Shown piece by piece: positions 31,183 through 40,902 of a DNA stretch of 64,000 bases. Position 1 is the first letter of the stretch; the number at the start of each line of letters is the position of its first letter. Both the position numbers and the translations under genes were made by a program. Source of the DNA: an uncultured Mycobacterium sp. Its GTDB lineage: Bacteria > Actinomycetota > Actinomycetes > Mycobacteriales > Mycobacteriaceae. The notes under the pieces are model-generated. The model ran no database searches, was not told where the DNA came from, and saw nothing but the letters and a program-made list of their open reading frames with translations. Location of the stretch: assembly GCA_900078375.1 (NCBI GenBank), contig FLQS01000003.1, positions 108,415-172,414 on the forward strand, read 5' to 3'.

Positions 31183-31585
31183 CGTCGGTCACCTCGACAT
31201 GGACATCGGTGCCGGATTTCAGGGTGCGCCCCACGGTGCAGACCTGCTCGATCGCTCGGTTGACCACCACCAATAAGCGTTCGACCTCCTCCGGGGACAG
31301 CCCGGACAGATCGACCTCGAGCTTCTCCTCCAGCAGCGGGTAGCGCTCCTGCTCACGATCGGCGGGCCCGGAGACTTTGATCACCGCCGGGTAGTCGTCG
31401 CCGAGGCGGCGGCGCAGCGGCTGGTCGCTGCTCAGCCCGCTGCAGCCGGCCAGCGCGATCTTCAGCAGCTCACCGGGGGTGAAGACACCCTCGTCGGTCT
31501 CCGAGCCGATCAGAACCTCCGCGCCGCGGCTGCTGCGGCCCGTATAGCGCCGCACGCCGGTGCGTTCCACCCAGAGTTCCGTCAT
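31169..31585 (-). CDS. OsmC/Ohr-family protein
   Basis: 138 aa from ATG 31585, which has GGAAGGAAAC directly upstream. OsmC-fold proteins are thiol peroxidases acting on organic hydroperoxides in the cytosol. The first conserved cysteine is visible in IALAGCSGLSSDQPL and the second in NRAIEQVCTVGRTL, spaced as in the family. M. tuberculosis has Rv2923c here. A copy of the 65-bp dispersed repeat lies just upstream, separating it from mutM. Confidence 0.88.
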   Translation of the reverse strand: MTELWVERTGVRRYTGRSSRGAEVLIGSETDEGVFTPGELLKIALAGCSGLSSDQPLRRRLGDDYPAVIKVSGPADREQERYPLLEEKLEVDLSGLSPEEVERLLVVVNRAIEQVCTVGRTLKSGTDVHVEVTDVGRA

Positions 31586-31597
31586 GTTTCCTTCCTT

Positions 31598-31662
31598 TGC
31601 GCCCAAACCGACATTTGGCCGAGAGAGTGCGAGTAGATCACGCCAAAACGTCGATCTCGGCG
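31598..31662. repeat. 65-bp dispersed intergenic repeat, copy 1
   Basis: This segment aligns without gaps to 53724-53788, with 54 of 65 bases identical and the last 15 bases identical. It begins with an imperfect palindrome (CGCCCAAACC...TTTGGCCG) and ends ACGTCGATCTCGGCG. It lies in the 85-base gap between mutM and the OsmC gene, both transcribed leftward. The family looks like a small non-autonomous or regulatory repeat. Confidence 0.75.
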
Positions 31663-31670
31663 CGGTGTGT

Positions 31671-32537
31671 TCAACGCCGAGGGCGCGGCTGGCCCGGTCT
31701 TCGTTGACACCGTGGGCAGTAGTACGAGGAGCGGTTCATGAACTTCTCCCGCCGGATCGCCGTCCCGCAGCGTGGGCAGGGCAGGTCTTCGCGGCCGTAG
31801 ACGTTCAGCGACCGGTCGAAGTAACCGGACTGGCCGTTGACGTTGACGTAGAGCGAGTCGAAGGAGGTGCCGCCCTGACCCAGCGCCTCGCGCATCACCT
31901 CGGTGGCCGCATCGAGCAGGTCGCCGAGCTGACGGCGGGTCAGGTTGGCAGCCAGCCGCGCGCCGTTGATCTTGGCCCGCCACAGCGACTCGTCGGCGTA
32001 GATGTTGCCGACGCCGGAGACGACGGTCTGGTCGAGCAGCTGCCGCTTGATCTCGGAGTGCTTGCGGCGCAACACCGTAACGACAGCCTCGCGGTCGAAG
32101 CGCGGATCCAGCGGGTCGCGGGCGATGTGGGCCACCGGCTCGGGCACCCGGCTGCCGTCGACCTCCACCACGTCGGCCAGCTGCCACCCCCCGAACGTGC
32201 GCTGGTCGACGAAACTCAGTGTGGTGCCGTCGTCGAGCAGCGCAGCAATCCGCAGGTGGTTGGTGTTGGGGACATCGCCGAGCAGCATCTGACCGCTCAT
32301 CCCCAGGTGCACCACCAGGGCGGTCTGATCGTCATCAAGATTGAGCCACAAGTACTTTCCGCGCCGGTCCGTTCCAGTGATGTGCGCGTCGAGCAGTCGC
32401 GCGGTCAGGTCGGCAGCGCCTGCTTCATGTCGGCGTACCGCGCGCGGGTGGTGCACCCGCACCGCGGTGATCGACTTGCCGGCCACGTGGGCTTGCAGGC
32501 CGCGCCGGACGACCTCGACCTCCGGCAGTTCAGGCAT
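31671..32537 (-). CDS. mutM: Formamidopyrimidine-DNA glycosylase
   Basis: 288 aa. Base-excision repair enzyme removing 8-oxoguanine and nicking the strand by beta/delta-elimination. ATG 32537 gives [14 protein letters not shown], with catalytic Pro2 and Glu3 after Met removal; the conserved Lys lies in RRGKYLWL. The helix-two-turn-helix is [19 protein letters not shown], and the C-terminal zinc finger has [13 protein letters not shown] and YYCPRCQ. The start overlaps the rnc stop by eight bases. It belongs to the run DUF177-rnc-mutM. Confidence 0.96.
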   Translation of the reverse strand: MPELPEVEVVRRGLQAHVAGKSITAVRVHHPRAVRRHEAGAADLTARLLDAHITGTDRRGKYLWLNLDDDQTALVVHLGMSGQMLLGDVPNTNHLRIAALLDDGTTLSFVDQRTFGGWQLADVVEVDGSRVPEPVAHIARDPLDPRFDREAVVTVLRRKHSEIKRQLLDQTVVSGVGNIYADESLWRAKINGARLAANLTRRQLGDLLDAATEVMREALGQGGTSFDSLYVNVNGQSGYFDRSLNVYGREDLPCPRCGTAIRREKFMNRSSYYCPRCQRRPGQPRPRR

Positions 32538-33234
32538 CCGGTTGTTGGTCCGTGATGGCCTGCCACGCTTGGGCCGCGGCCTTCTGTTCGGCTTCCTTCT
32601 TGGAACGACCCACACCGGTGCCGTATTCGGCGTCCCCCACCACGACGGTCGCCGTGAACTGCTTGTCGTGGTCAGGCCCCGTCGAGGTGACGAGGTAGGT
32701 CGGCGGCCCCAAACCCTTTGACGCACTGAGCTCTTGAAGACTGGTCTTCCAATCCAGCCCGGCACCCAGCGTCGGGGCCGTGTCCAGAAGATTGCCGAAC
32801 AGCCGCAGGATGACCTTGCGTGCGGTGTCGATACCGTGCTCCAGGTACACCGCGCCCAGCAGCGACTCCATGCCGTCGGCCAGGATGCTGGATTTGTCTG
32901 CCCCGCCGGTGTTGAGTTCGCCGCGGCCCAAGAACAGGTGCGCCCCCAGTCCCTCGGCGGTGAGGCCGCGCCCGACGTCGGCCAGCGCGTGGGTGTTGAC
33001 GATGCTGGCGCGCAGCTTGGCCAGATCGCCTTCGGTGCGGTCGGGGTGGCGGTGGTACAACTCGTCGGTCACCGTCAGTCCGAGTACCGCGTCGCCGAGG
33101 AACTCCAGCCGCTCGTTGGTGGGCAGCCCGCCGTGTTCGTAGGCGTAACTGCGGTGGGTCAACGCCAGCGTCAGCAACTCTTCGGTCATCTCGACGCCCA
33201 AGGCGGCCAGCAGATTTTCACGTGGTGGGCTCAC
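32530..33234 (-). CDS. rnc: Ribonuclease III
   Basis: 234 aa from GTG 33234, which overlaps the DUF177 stop as GTGA. It cleaves double-stranded RNA in rRNA processing and mRNA decay. The signature [13 protein letters not shown] and the downstream acidic pair in [16 protein letters not shown] give the metal site; the C-terminal double-stranded RNA-binding domain runs from [16 protein letters not shown] to [14 protein letters not shown]. The long in-frame extension upstream of 33234 is not homologous and was left out. Confidence 0.96.
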   Translation of the reverse strand: MSPPRENLLAALGVEMTEELLTLALTHRSYAYEHGGLPTNERLEFLGDAVLGLTVTDELYHRHPDRTEGDLAKLRASIVNTHALADVGRGLTAEGLGAHLFLGRGELNTGGADKSSILADGMESLLGAVYLEHGIDTARKVILRLFGNLLDTAPTLGAGLDWKTSLQELSASKGLGPPTYLVTSTGPDHDKQFTATVVVGDAEYGTGVGRSKKEAEQKAAAQAWQAITDQQPDA

Positions 33235-33833
33235 GAAGCGCCAGCCCCCCGCTCGGGGGTGTTCTCCTCGTCTGCGGCGGGAAACATCTTCGCCAGCTTG
33301 GCAAAGCGCGGGTCGATCCCATCGTGGTGGTGACCCGGCTCGGCGCTGGCCAGTGGGACGCCGCATGTCGTGCACAGCCCGGGGCAGTCCTCGGTGCACA
33401 CCGGGGCGAACGGCAGGGCCAGGCCGACGGCGTCGACGATCGACTGCTCGAGGTCGATCGTCTGATCGACGACGTGGCCGACTTCGTCTTCCTCGGTGGT
33501 GGATTCCGTTGCGCTGTCCGGGTAGGCGAACAGCTCGGTCAGCGAGATCTCGACGTCACCGGTGACCGGCGTCAGGCACCGGGAGCAGTCGCCGCTGGTC
33601 AGCGCATCCACGGTGCCGGTGACCAGCACCCCCTCGGACACCGATTCCAGACGTAGGTCCAGGTTCAGATCCGCGCCGCGTTCGATCGCGATCAGGTCCA
33701 AGCCGATTCGGGACGGGCTGGGCACCGTCTCGTGCAACTCCAGCATGGATCCGGGGCGCCGCCCCAACCGGGAGATGTCGAGAACGAGCGGCGATCGCGA
33801 TCTGTAATTTCGGGCTCTGCGTGGCGTCGCCAT
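33231..33833 (-). CDS. DUF177/YceD family protein
   Basis: 200 aa from ATG 33833 ([19 protein letters not shown]). YceD proteins are linked to 23S rRNA metabolism and normally precede rpmF; in mycobacteria this one precedes rnc instead. A cysteine pair in DCSRCLTPV and [13 protein letters not shown] could bind zinc. A Glu/Asp/Thr-rich loop lies about residue 118-130. M. tuberculosis has Rv2926c here. The sequence upstream of the ATG stays open but is not conserved. Confidence 0.88.
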   Translation of the reverse strand: MATPRRARNYRSRSPLVLDISRLGRRPGSMLELHETVPSPSRIGLDLIAIERGADLNLDLRLESVSEGVLVTGTVDALTSGDCSRCLTPVTGDVEISLTELFAYPDSATESTTEEDEVGHVVDQTIDLEQSIVDAVGLALPFAPVCTEDCPGLCTTCGVPLASAEPGHHHDGIDPRFAKLAKMFPAADEENTPERGAGAS

Positions 33834-33892
33834 AAATTCAATCTTAAAACCCGGTGCGGCCCGATTCAGCCAGTAGGCGCGGGCCGTACCGT

Positions 33893-34630
33893 TCAGCGTT
33901 GCACGTAGTCGTGGGTCCCCGCGGCGGTCCGCAGCTGGTGACGGCCCCTGCTGACCGAGCGCAAGGTGCCGTTGAGGTAGTCCTCGAACTGGGCGAGTTT
34001 GTTGTCGACATAGATGTCGCACTCGCCGCGCAGCCGGTCGGCCTCGGCGTGTGCGGTGTCGATCAGCCGGGTCGATTCGGCGTGAGCCGCCTGCACGACC
34101 TCGGTGTCGGAGACCAGCCGCTGCTGCTCCTTGATGCCTTCCTGCACAGCCTTCTCGTAGGAGATGTTGCCGCTCTCGACCAGCCGGTCGGCCTCAGCCT
34201 TGGCCCTGCTGGTGGCGGCCTCGTACTCCCTCTTGGATGTCGCCGCCAGGCGGCTGGACTCCTCGCGGGCTTCGAGAACGGTGCGCTCACTGTGCTGACG
34301 GGCCTCGGCGACCATCCGGTCGGCCTGCGACTTGGCGTCCGCCAGCAGCCGGTCGGCCTCGGCGCGGGCATGGCTCAGCAGGGAGTCGGCCTCGGCGGTG
34401 GAGTTGGACACCATCGAGTCGGAGTGCTCTTTGGCCTCCCGCAGCAGCGAATCGCGGGCGTCCAACACATCCTGGGCGTCATCGAGCTCGCCGGGGATGG
34501 CGTCCTTGATGTCGTCGATGAGTTCCAGCACGTCGCCGCGCGGCACCACGCAGCCAGCCGTCATCGGGACGCCGCGGGCCTCTTCGACAATCGCGCTCAG
34601 CTCATCGAGCGCTTCAAAAACTCGGTACAC
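33893..34630 (-). CDS. sepIVA: DivIVA-like septation protein SepIVA
   Basis: 245 aa, almost entirely coiled coil with repeated Ala/Glu/Asp/Arg heptads (AEADSLLSHARAEADRLLAD). It corresponds to Rv2927c/SepIVA, an essential mycobacterial cell division factor in the DivIVA superfamily that acts at the septum and the subpolar membrane domain. The start MYRVFEALDELSAIVEEARG is conserved. It is transcribed toward DUF177 with a 59-base gap. Upstream, coaD lies only 179 bases away, unlike M. tuberculosis. Confidence 0.93.
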   Translation of the reverse strand: MYRVFEALDELSAIVEEARGVPMTAGCVVPRGDVLELIDDIKDAIPGELDDAQDVLDARDSLLREAKEHSDSMVSNSTAEADSLLSHARAEADRLLADAKSQADRMVAEARQHSERTVLEAREESSRLAATSKREYEAATSRAKAEADRLVESGNISYEKAVQEGIKEQQRLVSDTEVVQAAHAESTRLIDTAHAEADRLRGECDIYVDNKLAQFEDYLNGTLRSVSRGRHQLRTAAGTHDYVQR

Positions 34631-34809
34631 GGCGCCACCCTCCTGGGCGTAGTTGGTAGTGACTAGTGTGCCTGGTGTTACGCCTGTGACTGCGGTGGCG
34701 GGCCGGTGTGTCGGAAAGACGTTTTTGGCAAGCGCACCGGTCAGAGGGCGTCTCGTTGGAGATTATGTCGGGCTGGGGGCCAACTGCGCGGGCAATCCGC
34801 GGCAGAAAT

Positions 34810-35289
34810 TCAGCGCTGGACGAGCTTGGCCTGCAGGCGGCGGTTCACCGACTCTGGCAGCAACGCCGAAACGTCACCGCCGAACGTCGCCACCTCTTTG
34901 GCCAGCGATGACGAGACAAACGAATACTGCGGAGTGGTGGCCACGAAGAAGGTGTCCACGCCGGCGATGTGCTTGTTCATCTGGGCCATCTGCAGCTCGT
35001 ACTCGAAATCGGTGCCCGTGCGCAGACCCTTGACGATCGCGGTGAACCCACGCTGTTTGACGAAGTCGACGACCAGCCCCTGCCCCGCCTCGGCCCGCAG
35101 GTTCGGCAGGTGGGCGGTGGCTTCGGAGATCATCGCGATCCGCTCGTCGATATCGAACATCCCCTTTTTGTTGGGGTTGATCAGCACCGCGACGATCACT
35201 TCGTCGAATTGTGCGGCGGCGCGCTCGAAGACGTCGACGTGACCCAGCGTCACCGGATCGAACGATCCCGGACATACCGCGCCACTCAT
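34810..35289 (-). CDS. coaD: Phosphopantetheine adenylyltransferase
   Basis: 159 aa. Penultimate step of coenzyme A synthesis, joining 4'-phosphopantetheine and ATP. The nucleotidyltransferase motif [19 protein letters not shown] includes the T/HxGH element, and the C-terminal ISSS-like motif is [13 protein letters not shown]. Length is exact for the family. It follows rsmD by 11 bases on the same strand, a pairing common in bacteria. Confidence 0.97.
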   Translation of the reverse strand: MSGAVCPGSFDPVTLGHVDVFERAAAQFDEVIVAVLINPNKKGMFDIDERIAMISEATAHLPNLRAEAGQGLVVDFVKQRGFTAIVKGLRTGTDFEYELQMAQMNKHIAGVDTFFVATTPQYSFVSSSLAKEVATFGGDVSALLPESVNRRLQAKLVQR

Positions 35290-35300
35290 GAGCGAAGACG

Positions 35301-35852
35301 CTAGCAGGCCGCCAATTCAACTCGGGTATCTCCGTAACGCCGCACCGGCCACGCCGTCCAGCCCGCCGGCCACGAGAGTTCGGTCGACGAGGCCGGACGC
35401 TCCACCACCACGACGCTGCCCGGACCCAGCCAGCCGTTGGCCGCCAGACTGTCCAGCAGCGCCTCGATCTCGGCGGTCGGCACCTCGTAGGGCGGGTCGG
35501 CCAGCACCAGGTCCACCGGATTCTCCGCGCCTGCCGCCAGCACGGTGGCAACCGCACCGCGGCGCACCGTCGCACCGGTCAGCCCAAGGGTCTCGATATT
35601 GCGTTTGATGACCGCCGCTGCGCGCGAATCACTTTCGACGAACAGCGCCGAGGCCGCGCCGCGGGACAACGCTTCGAGACCGAGCGCCCCCGAACCCGCG
35701 TACAGATCCAGCACCCTCAGTCCGTCGAAATCCCGGCGCGCGGCAAGGACATTGAACAACGCCTCGCGAACCCGGTCCGTCGTCGGCCGCGTTCCGCGCG
35801 CGGGCACATCGATGCGCCGGCCACCGGCGGCCCCGCCGACGATGCGGGTCAG
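35301..35852 (-). CDS. rsmD: 16S rRNA (guanine966-N2)-methyltransferase, CTG start
   Basis: 183 aa. SAM-dependent methylase of the small subunit rRNA, with [19 protein letters not shown] for SAM and VLADPPY as the catalytic DPPY motif. The usual family N-terminus [13 protein letters not shown] is encoded in frame only if translation begins at CTG 35852, which overlaps the pyc stop as CTGA and has AAGGGGGG four bases before it. The nearest standard start, GTG 35807, would drop 15 conserved residues. M. tuberculosis Rv2966c begins with the equivalent MTRIIGG. I prefer the CTG start. Confidence 0.85.
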   Translation of the reverse strand: MTRIVGGAAGGRRIDVPARGTRPTTDRVREALFNVLAARRDFDGLRVLDLYAGSGALGLEALSRGAASALFVESDSRAAAVIKRNIETLGLTGATVRRGAVATVLAAGAENPVDLVLADPPYEVPTAEIEALLDSLAANGWLGPGSVVVVERPASSTELSWPAGWTAWPVRRYGDTRVELAAC

Positions 35853-38800
35853 GCCGCCCCCCTTGATCCCCCGGTCGCTTCGCTCCTGCCCGCCGAACCG
35901 ATCACCACCAGCAGATCGCCGCCTTCGACCTGCGCGGTGCTGCCGACGGCGACGCGATTGACGGTCCCGGCCTTGGGTGCGGTGATCGCGGCTTCCATCT
36001 TCATCGCCTCGATGGTGGCGATGGTCTGACCCGCGGCCACCTTGTCGCCGACGGCTACCCCGACGGTGACCACCCCGGCGAAGGGGGCAGCGACGTGATC
36101 GGGGTTGGCACGATCAGCCTTTTCGGCGGTCGGTACGGTTTCGGCGATATTGTTGTCGCGCACCAGCACCGGCCGCAGCTGGCCGTTGATGATGCACATG
36201 ACCGTGCGCATGCCACGCTCGTCGGCATCGGAGATGGCCTCCAGCCCGACGATCAGATCGACACCGCGCTCGAGCACGATGCGGTGCTCATCCCCGGGGC
36301 GCAGACCGCACAGGAATTGATTACCGGACAGGCCCGACGTGTCGCCGTACTCCTCGCGGTGCGCCTCGAATTCCTTGGTGGGGCCGGGGAACAGCAGCCG
36401 GTTCAGCGTCGCCTGGCGAGCCAGGCCGGGTTCACCGAGCACCTTCTCGTCCTCGACCGACAGCGGCTCCTCGGGCTTGGCCGGGCCACGCCCTTCTAAT
36501 GCTTTGGTGCGCAACGGTTCCGGCCAGCCACCGGGCGGGTCACCCAGCTCGCCACGCAGGAACCCGATCACCGAGTCGGGGATGTCGTGACGCGCGGGGT
36601 CTTCGGCGAATTCCTCCGCGGTGATCCCGGCACCGACCAATGCCAGCGCCAGGTCCCCGACCACCTTGCTCGACGGGGTGACTTTGACCAGCCTGCCCAA
36701 GATCCGGTCGGCGCCGGCGTAGGCGTTCTCGACGTCCTCGAACCGTTCACCCAGGCCGAGCGCAATGGCTTGCGTGCGTAGGTTACTCAGCTGGCCACCG
36801 GGGATCTCGTGGTGATAGACCCGGCCGGTCGGTGCCGGCAGGCCGGCCTCGAACGGGGCGTATTGCCGCCGCAGCAGCTCCCAGTACGGCTCAAGGTCGC
36901 ATACCGCGTCCAGGTCGAGTCCGGTGTCGAACGGGGTGTGTGCCGCCGCGGCGACGATCGCCGACAGCGGCGGCTGGCTGGTGGTGCCCGACAGCGGCGC
37001 CGCGGCGCCGTCGACCGCGCTTGCTCCGGCATGCCAGGCCGCGGTGTAGGTGGCCAGCTGGCCGCCGGGGGTGTCGTGGGTGTGCACGTGCACCGGTAGG
37101 TCGAAGCGGCTGCGCAGCGCCGACACCAGGGTGGTCGCCGCCGGCGGACGCAGCAGGCCGGCCATGTCCTTGATCGCCAGCACATGGGCCCCGGCGTCGA
37201 CGATCTGCTCGGCCAGCCGCAGCCAGTAGTCCAGCGTGTAGAGCGTCTCGGCGGGGTTGGACAGGTCGCCGGTGTAGCTCATCGCGACTTCGGCTACCGC
37301 CGAACCGGTTTGGCGCACCGCGTCGATGGCGGGTCGCATCGACTCGACGTTGTTGAGCGCATCGAAGATGCGGAAGATGTCGACACCGGTGCGGGTGGCC
37401 TCGTCGACGAACGCGTGTGTCACCGCCTCCGGGTACGGCGTGTACCCCACGGTGTTGCGGCCGCGCAGCAGCATCTGCAGGCAGATGTTGGGGACCGCCT
37501 CGCGTAGCGAGGCCAATCGCTCCCACGGGTCTTCTTTCAGGAAGCGAAGCGCCACATCGTAAGTCGCACCTCCCCAGCATTCGATTGACAACAGCTGCGG
37601 CATCATCCTGGCGATGTGGGGCGCGACAGCCAGGAGGCCCGACGAACGCACCCGCGTCGCCAGCAGCGACTGGTGTGCGTCCCGGAACGTCGTATCCGTC
37701 ACGCCTACACCCGGAGAATCCTTGAGCCACTGGGCGAATCCCTCGGGACCCAGTTCGTCGAGGCGCTGTTTGCTCCCCGAGGGCGGGGTGGTCGACGCGA
37801 TGTCGATGGGGGGCAGCTTGTCTTGGGGGTAGTACCGGGGGCGATCACGGTACGGCGAGTTGACCGTGACCTCGGCCAGGAACTTCAGCATCTTCGTGCC
37901 GCGGTCGGCAGACGCGCGTGACGTCAGCAGCTGCGGGCGCTCATCGATGAACGACGTGGTGACGCGTCCGGCCTGGAAATCCGGGTCGTCCAGAACCGCT
38001 TGCAGGAATGGGATATTCGTCGACACACCGCGGATGCGGAATTCGGCGACTGCGCGTCTGGCGCGAGCCACCGCGGTGGGAAAGTCACGGCCGCGGCAGG
38101 TGAGCTTGACGAGCATCGAATCGAAGTGCGCGGCGACGTCGGCACCCAGGTGGGTACCGCCGTCAAGCCGGATGCCCGCTCCGCCCGGTGAGCGGTAGGT
38201 GGTGATGCGGCCGGTGTCGGGCCGGAACCCATTGGCCGGATCCTCGGTGGTGATACGGCATTGCAGCGCAGCGCCGCGTGGCTGAATCGCCTCCTGGCTC
38301 AGGCCCAGATCCGCCAGCGTCTCCCCCGCGGCGATCCGCAGCTGCGCCGACACCAGGTCGACGTCGGTGATCTCCTCGGTGACGGTGTGCTCCACCTGAA
38401 TCCGGGGATTCATCTCGATGAAGACGTGCCGGCCACGCTCGTCGAGGAGGAACTCCACAGTGCCCGCGCACGTGTAGCCGATCTGACGGGCGAACGCGAC
38501 CGCGTCTGCGCAAATCTGTTCCCGCAGTGCAGGATCCAGGTTCGGCGCGGGGGCCAGTTCGATGACCTTCTGATGCCGCCGTTGCACACTGCAATCGCGC
38601 TCGAACAGATGAATGACGTTTCCGTGCGTGTCGGCAAGGATCTGCACCTCGATATGGCGCGGATTTACCACCGCCTGTTCGAGGAACACCGTCGGATCAC
38701 CGAAGGCCGATTCGGCCTCGCGACTGGCCGCCTCGATGGACTCGGCCAGCGCGGCCGGGTCACTCACCCGGCGCATACCCCGCCCACCGCCGCCGGCAAC

Positions 38801-39277
38801 AGCCTTGACGAAGACCGGGAAGTGCATGGACTTGGCGGCTTCGACCAGTTCCTCCACCGACGACGACGGCTCCGACGAGGCGAGCACCGGCAGGCCCGCC
38901 TCCCGGGCCGCGGCGATCGCGCGCGCCTTGTTGCCGGTGAGTTCCAGGATCGAGTGGTCGGGCCCGATGAAGGTGATGCCCGCGGCCGTACAGGCCGCCG
39001 CCAGTTCGGGATTCTCCGACAGGAAGCCGTAACCCGGGTAGATCGCGTCGGCGCCGGCGGCCTGCGCGGTGGCGACGATCTCGTCGACCGAGAGATACGC
39101 CCGCACCGGATGCCCGATCTCGCCGATCTGATACGACTCATCGGCTTTCAGCCGATGCAGCGAGTTGCGATCCTCGTACGGGTAGATCGCAACCGTGCCG
39201 ATGCCCATCTCGTAGGCAGCACGGAAGGCGCGAATCGCGATCTCACCCCGGTTGGCCACAAGGACTTTGGAAATCAC
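35849..39277 (-). CDS. pyc: Pyruvate carboxylase
   Basis: 1142 aa, single-chain enzyme converting pyruvate to oxaloacetate. The biotin carboxylase domain (1-450) has [14 protein letters not shown] and [17 protein letters not shown]; the carboxyltransferase barrel (about 530-800) has [16 protein letters not shown]; and the C-terminal biotinyl domain carries EAMKME with K1093. Mycobacteria use it for anaplerosis and cholesterol or lactate growth. The last ~14 residues ([16 protein letters not shown]) are encoded by a copy of the short GCTTCGCTCCTGCCCGCCG repeat rather than conserved domain. Confidence 0.97.
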   Translation of the reverse strand: MISKVLVANRGEIAIRAFRAAYEMGIGTVAIYPYEDRNSLHRLKADESYQIGEIGHPVRAYLSVDEIVATAQAAGADAIYPGYGFLSENPELAAACTAAGITFIGPDHSILELTGNKARAIAAAREAGLPVLASSEPSSSVEELVEAAKSMHFPVFVKAVAGGGGRGMRRVSDPAALAESIEAASREAESAFGDPTVFLEQAVVNPRHIEVQILADTHGNVIHLFERDCSVQRRHQKVIELAPAPNLDPALREQICADAVAFARQIGYTCAGTVEFLLDERGRHVFIEMNPRIQVEHTVTEEITDVDLVSAQLRIAAGETLADLGLSQEAIQPRGAALQCRITTEDPANGFRPDTGRITTYRSPGGAGIRLDGGTHLGADVAAHFDSMLVKLTCRGRDFPTAVARARRAVAEFRIRGVSTNIPFLQAVLDDPDFQAGRVTTSFIDERPQLLTSRASADRGTKMLKFLAEVTVNSPYRDRPRYYPQDKLPPIDIASTTPPSGSKQRLDELGPEGFAQWLKDSPGVGVTDTTFRDAHQSLLATRVRSSGLLAVAPHIARMMPQLLSIECWGGATYDVALRFLKEDPWERLASLREAVPNICLQMLLRGRNTVGYTPYPEAVTHAFVDEATRTGVDIFRIFDALNNVESMRPAIDAVRQTGSAVAEVAMSYTGDLSNPAETLYTLDYWLRLAEQIVDAGAHVLAIKDMAGLLRPPAATTLVSALRSRFDLPVHVHTHDTPGGQLATYTAAWHAGASAVDGAAAPLSGTTSQPPLSAIVAAAAHTPFDTGLDLDAVCDLEPYWELLRRQYAPFEAGLPAPTGRVYHHEIPGGQLSNLRTQAIALGLGERFEDVENAYAGADRILGRLVKVTPSSKVVGDLALALVGAGITAEEFAEDPARHDIPDSVIGFLRGELGDPPGGWPEPLRTKALEGRGPAKPEEPLSVEDEKVLGEPGLARQATLNRLLFPGPTKEFEAHREEYGDTSGLSGNQFLCGLRPGDEHRIVLERGVDLIVGLEAISDADERGMRTVMCIINGQLRPVLVRDNNIAETVPTAEKADRANPDHVAAPFAGVVTVGVAVGDKVAAGQTIATIEAMKMEAAITAPKAGTVNRVAVGSTAQVEGGDLLVVIGSAGRSEATGGSRGAA
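35866..35895. repeat. Short repeat within the 3' end of pyc
   Basis: This 30-base segment shares GGTCGCTTCGCTCCTGCCCG and its flanks with the tandem copies at 40827-40902. It forms the non-conserved C-terminal codons of pyc and lies beside the unusual CTG start of rsmD. Confidence 0.7.
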
Positions 39278-39312
39278 AAACGGACCCTACCCCGTAGCCG
39301 ATACGACATGTT

Positions 39313-39951
39313 TTAGATGAGCGTTGACCAGTAGTTCCAGAACCGAACCAGGATCAGGAGAACAACCGCGGTGAACCACAGCGCCACAATCGACCAGCGC
39401 CAGGTGTACAGAACCCTGGCGACGGCGTTACCGGCGAGCGGGCGCAGTGCGATCGAGGACACCACGACCAGAAGCGGGATGGTGACCGCCCACACCACCA
39501 TGCAGTAGGGGCACAGCGCGCCGATGCGGTAGAGCGTCTGGAATATCAGCCAGTGGATGAACACGACGGCCAGTGCCGTGCCGATCGTCAGGCTCATCCA
39601 GTACCACCGCGGTAACCGAACTTTGGCCACCGCCAGCACGCCGGTCACGACGACGACGGAGAAGCCGGCGATACCCATCAGCGGGTTGGGAAAACCGAAG
39701 ACCGACGCCTGCGGGGTGATCATCACCGAACCGCACGACAAGATCGGGTTGATGCTGCAGCTCGGCACATAGGCCGGGTTCACCAGAATCTCGATCTTCT
39801 CGATCGTCAGTGTCGCCGAGGAAATCAGTCCGATGACTCCGGCGATCAGCACCCACCAGGCACTGGCCGCACGCACTGCGACTCCACTCGGCGCGGCCCC
39901 CGCCTGCGCGGGTTCCGTCGGTTCCACCGGCGCCGGGGTCGCCACGCTCAT
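39313..39951 (-). CDS. Vitamin K epoxide reductase (VKOR) family protein
   Basis: 212 aa from ATG 39951, which overlaps the DsbA-like stop as ATGA. A four- to five-helix membrane protein that re-oxidises DsbA-type partners and passes electrons to quinone. The active-site CPYC is at C147-C150 and the loop cysteines at C65 and C73 (CSINPILSC). In actinobacteria VKOR replaces DsbB; M. tuberculosis has Rv2968c. Pairing with the adjacent DsbA-like gene supports a disulfide-forming system for exported proteins. Confidence 0.93.
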   Translation of the reverse strand: MSVATPAPVEPTEPAQAGAAPSGVAVRAASAWWVLIAGVIGLISSATLTIEKIEILVNPAYVPSCSINPILSCGSVMITPQASVFGFPNPLMGIAGFSVVVVTGVLAVAKVRLPRWYWMSLTIGTALAVVFIHWLIFQTLYRIGALCPYCMVVWAVTIPLLVVVSSIALRPLAGNAVARVLYTWRWSIVALWFTAVVLLILVRFWNYWSTLI

Positions 39952-40754
39952 GGCGTCGGTGTCGCCGGGGCGGCCGGGGCCGCGGCCGGTGCTGCCGGCG
40001 CCTCCGGCGTCGGGGGCGTCGCGGAATCCAGCCCGGGCACGTTGCCGACGACGGCCTTTACCTTGGCGACCAGGTCCTCGGGCGAGGCGGGGCTGATGTC
40101 CTGGCCGTTGAGCCGGATGGTCGGTGTCGCCTGGATCTTGGCGGCGGCGGCCAGCCCCTCGACCATGTCGCTGTGCTTGCCCGAGTTGATGCATTGCGGG
40201 ACGCCGCCGGCCGCACCGGCCTGGCGGGCTGTCTCGATCAGCGAATTGTTGTCCGGCGCAGCGCCTGAACCCTCGTCGGGCTGCTGGGCGAACAGCGCGC
40301 CGTGGAACCGAAGGAAGGCGTCCTTGTTCTCGTCGGCGACGCAGTAGGCCGCGTTGGCGGCTCGCGTCGAGTAGTTCTTGTTGATCGGCGAGTTCAGGAT
40401 GGCAACCATGTAGTAGTCGGTGGCCACCGCGCCGCTGTCGACCAGCTTGGTGATGGTCGGGCCGTAGGTCTTCTCGAACTCACGGCAGTGCGGGCACTGG
40501 AAGTCCTCATAGAGCGACAGGACGGCCTTGGGCTCGTCGGTGCCGTCCTTCTTGATCACGGAACTCGAGGCGATCCGCACGGCCTGCGCGTTGCCGTTGC
40601 CCTTGTTCTTGTCGTGGCCCATCACGATGTAGAGCACAAGGCCGACGGCGAAGATCACGACGATTGCAGTCAACCCCAGCTGGATGAAGAGGTTGCGCTT
40701 GCGATCCTGGGCTTTCAGGTCGTAGCGCGGGGCGCTTTTCTTATTGGTGGCCAC
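39948..40754 (-). CDS. Membrane-anchored DsbA-like thiol oxidase (Rv2969c-like)
   Basis: 268 aa from GTG 40754 (VATNKKSAPRYDL), which matches the M. tuberculosis N-terminus; a TTG at 40778 would add eight residues. A single membrane helix (about 23-46) anchors a periplasmic thioredoxin fold with C87-P-H-C90 and the cis-Pro segment ATPTIRL. Two further cysteines (YCVADE, QCINSG) may form a structural bond, as in Rv2969c. The C-terminus is a Pro/Ala tail. VKOR is encoded next and would recycle it. Confidence 0.92.
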   Translation of the reverse strand: MATNKKSAPRYDLKAQDRKRNLFIQLGLTAIVVIFAVGLVLYIVMGHDKNKGNGNAQAVRIASSSVIKKDGTDEPKAVLSLYEDFQCPHCREFEKTYGPTITKLVDSGAVATDYYMVAILNSPINKNYSTRAANAAYCVADENKDAFLRFHGALFAQQPDEGSGAAPDNNSLIETARQAGAAGGVPQCINSGKHSDMVEGLAAAAKIQATPTIRLNGQDISPASPEDLVAKVKAVVGNVPGLDSATPPTPEAPAAPAAAPAAPATPTP

Positions 40755-40826
40755 GGGTCGGCTGGTCCTCGCTGTCAAGACTCGGTGTTAGCGCCTCTAG
40801 AGTACCGGCGGCGCATTTGGCCCTTG

Positions 40827-40902
40827 TCATTCCCCGGGTCGCTTCGCTCCTGCCCGCCGGAAGGTCATCCCCCGGGTCGCTTCGCTCCTGCCCGCCGGAA
40901 GG
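40827..40902. repeat. Tandem duplication of a 38-bp repeat unit
   Basis: Units 40827-40864 and 40865-40902 differ at one base. Each contains GGGTCGCTTCGCTCCTGCCC followed by GCCGGAAGG. A third, partial copy is at 35866-35895 in pyc. The pair fills the gap between the lipN stop (40903) and the DsbA-like gene. Confidence 0.85.
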
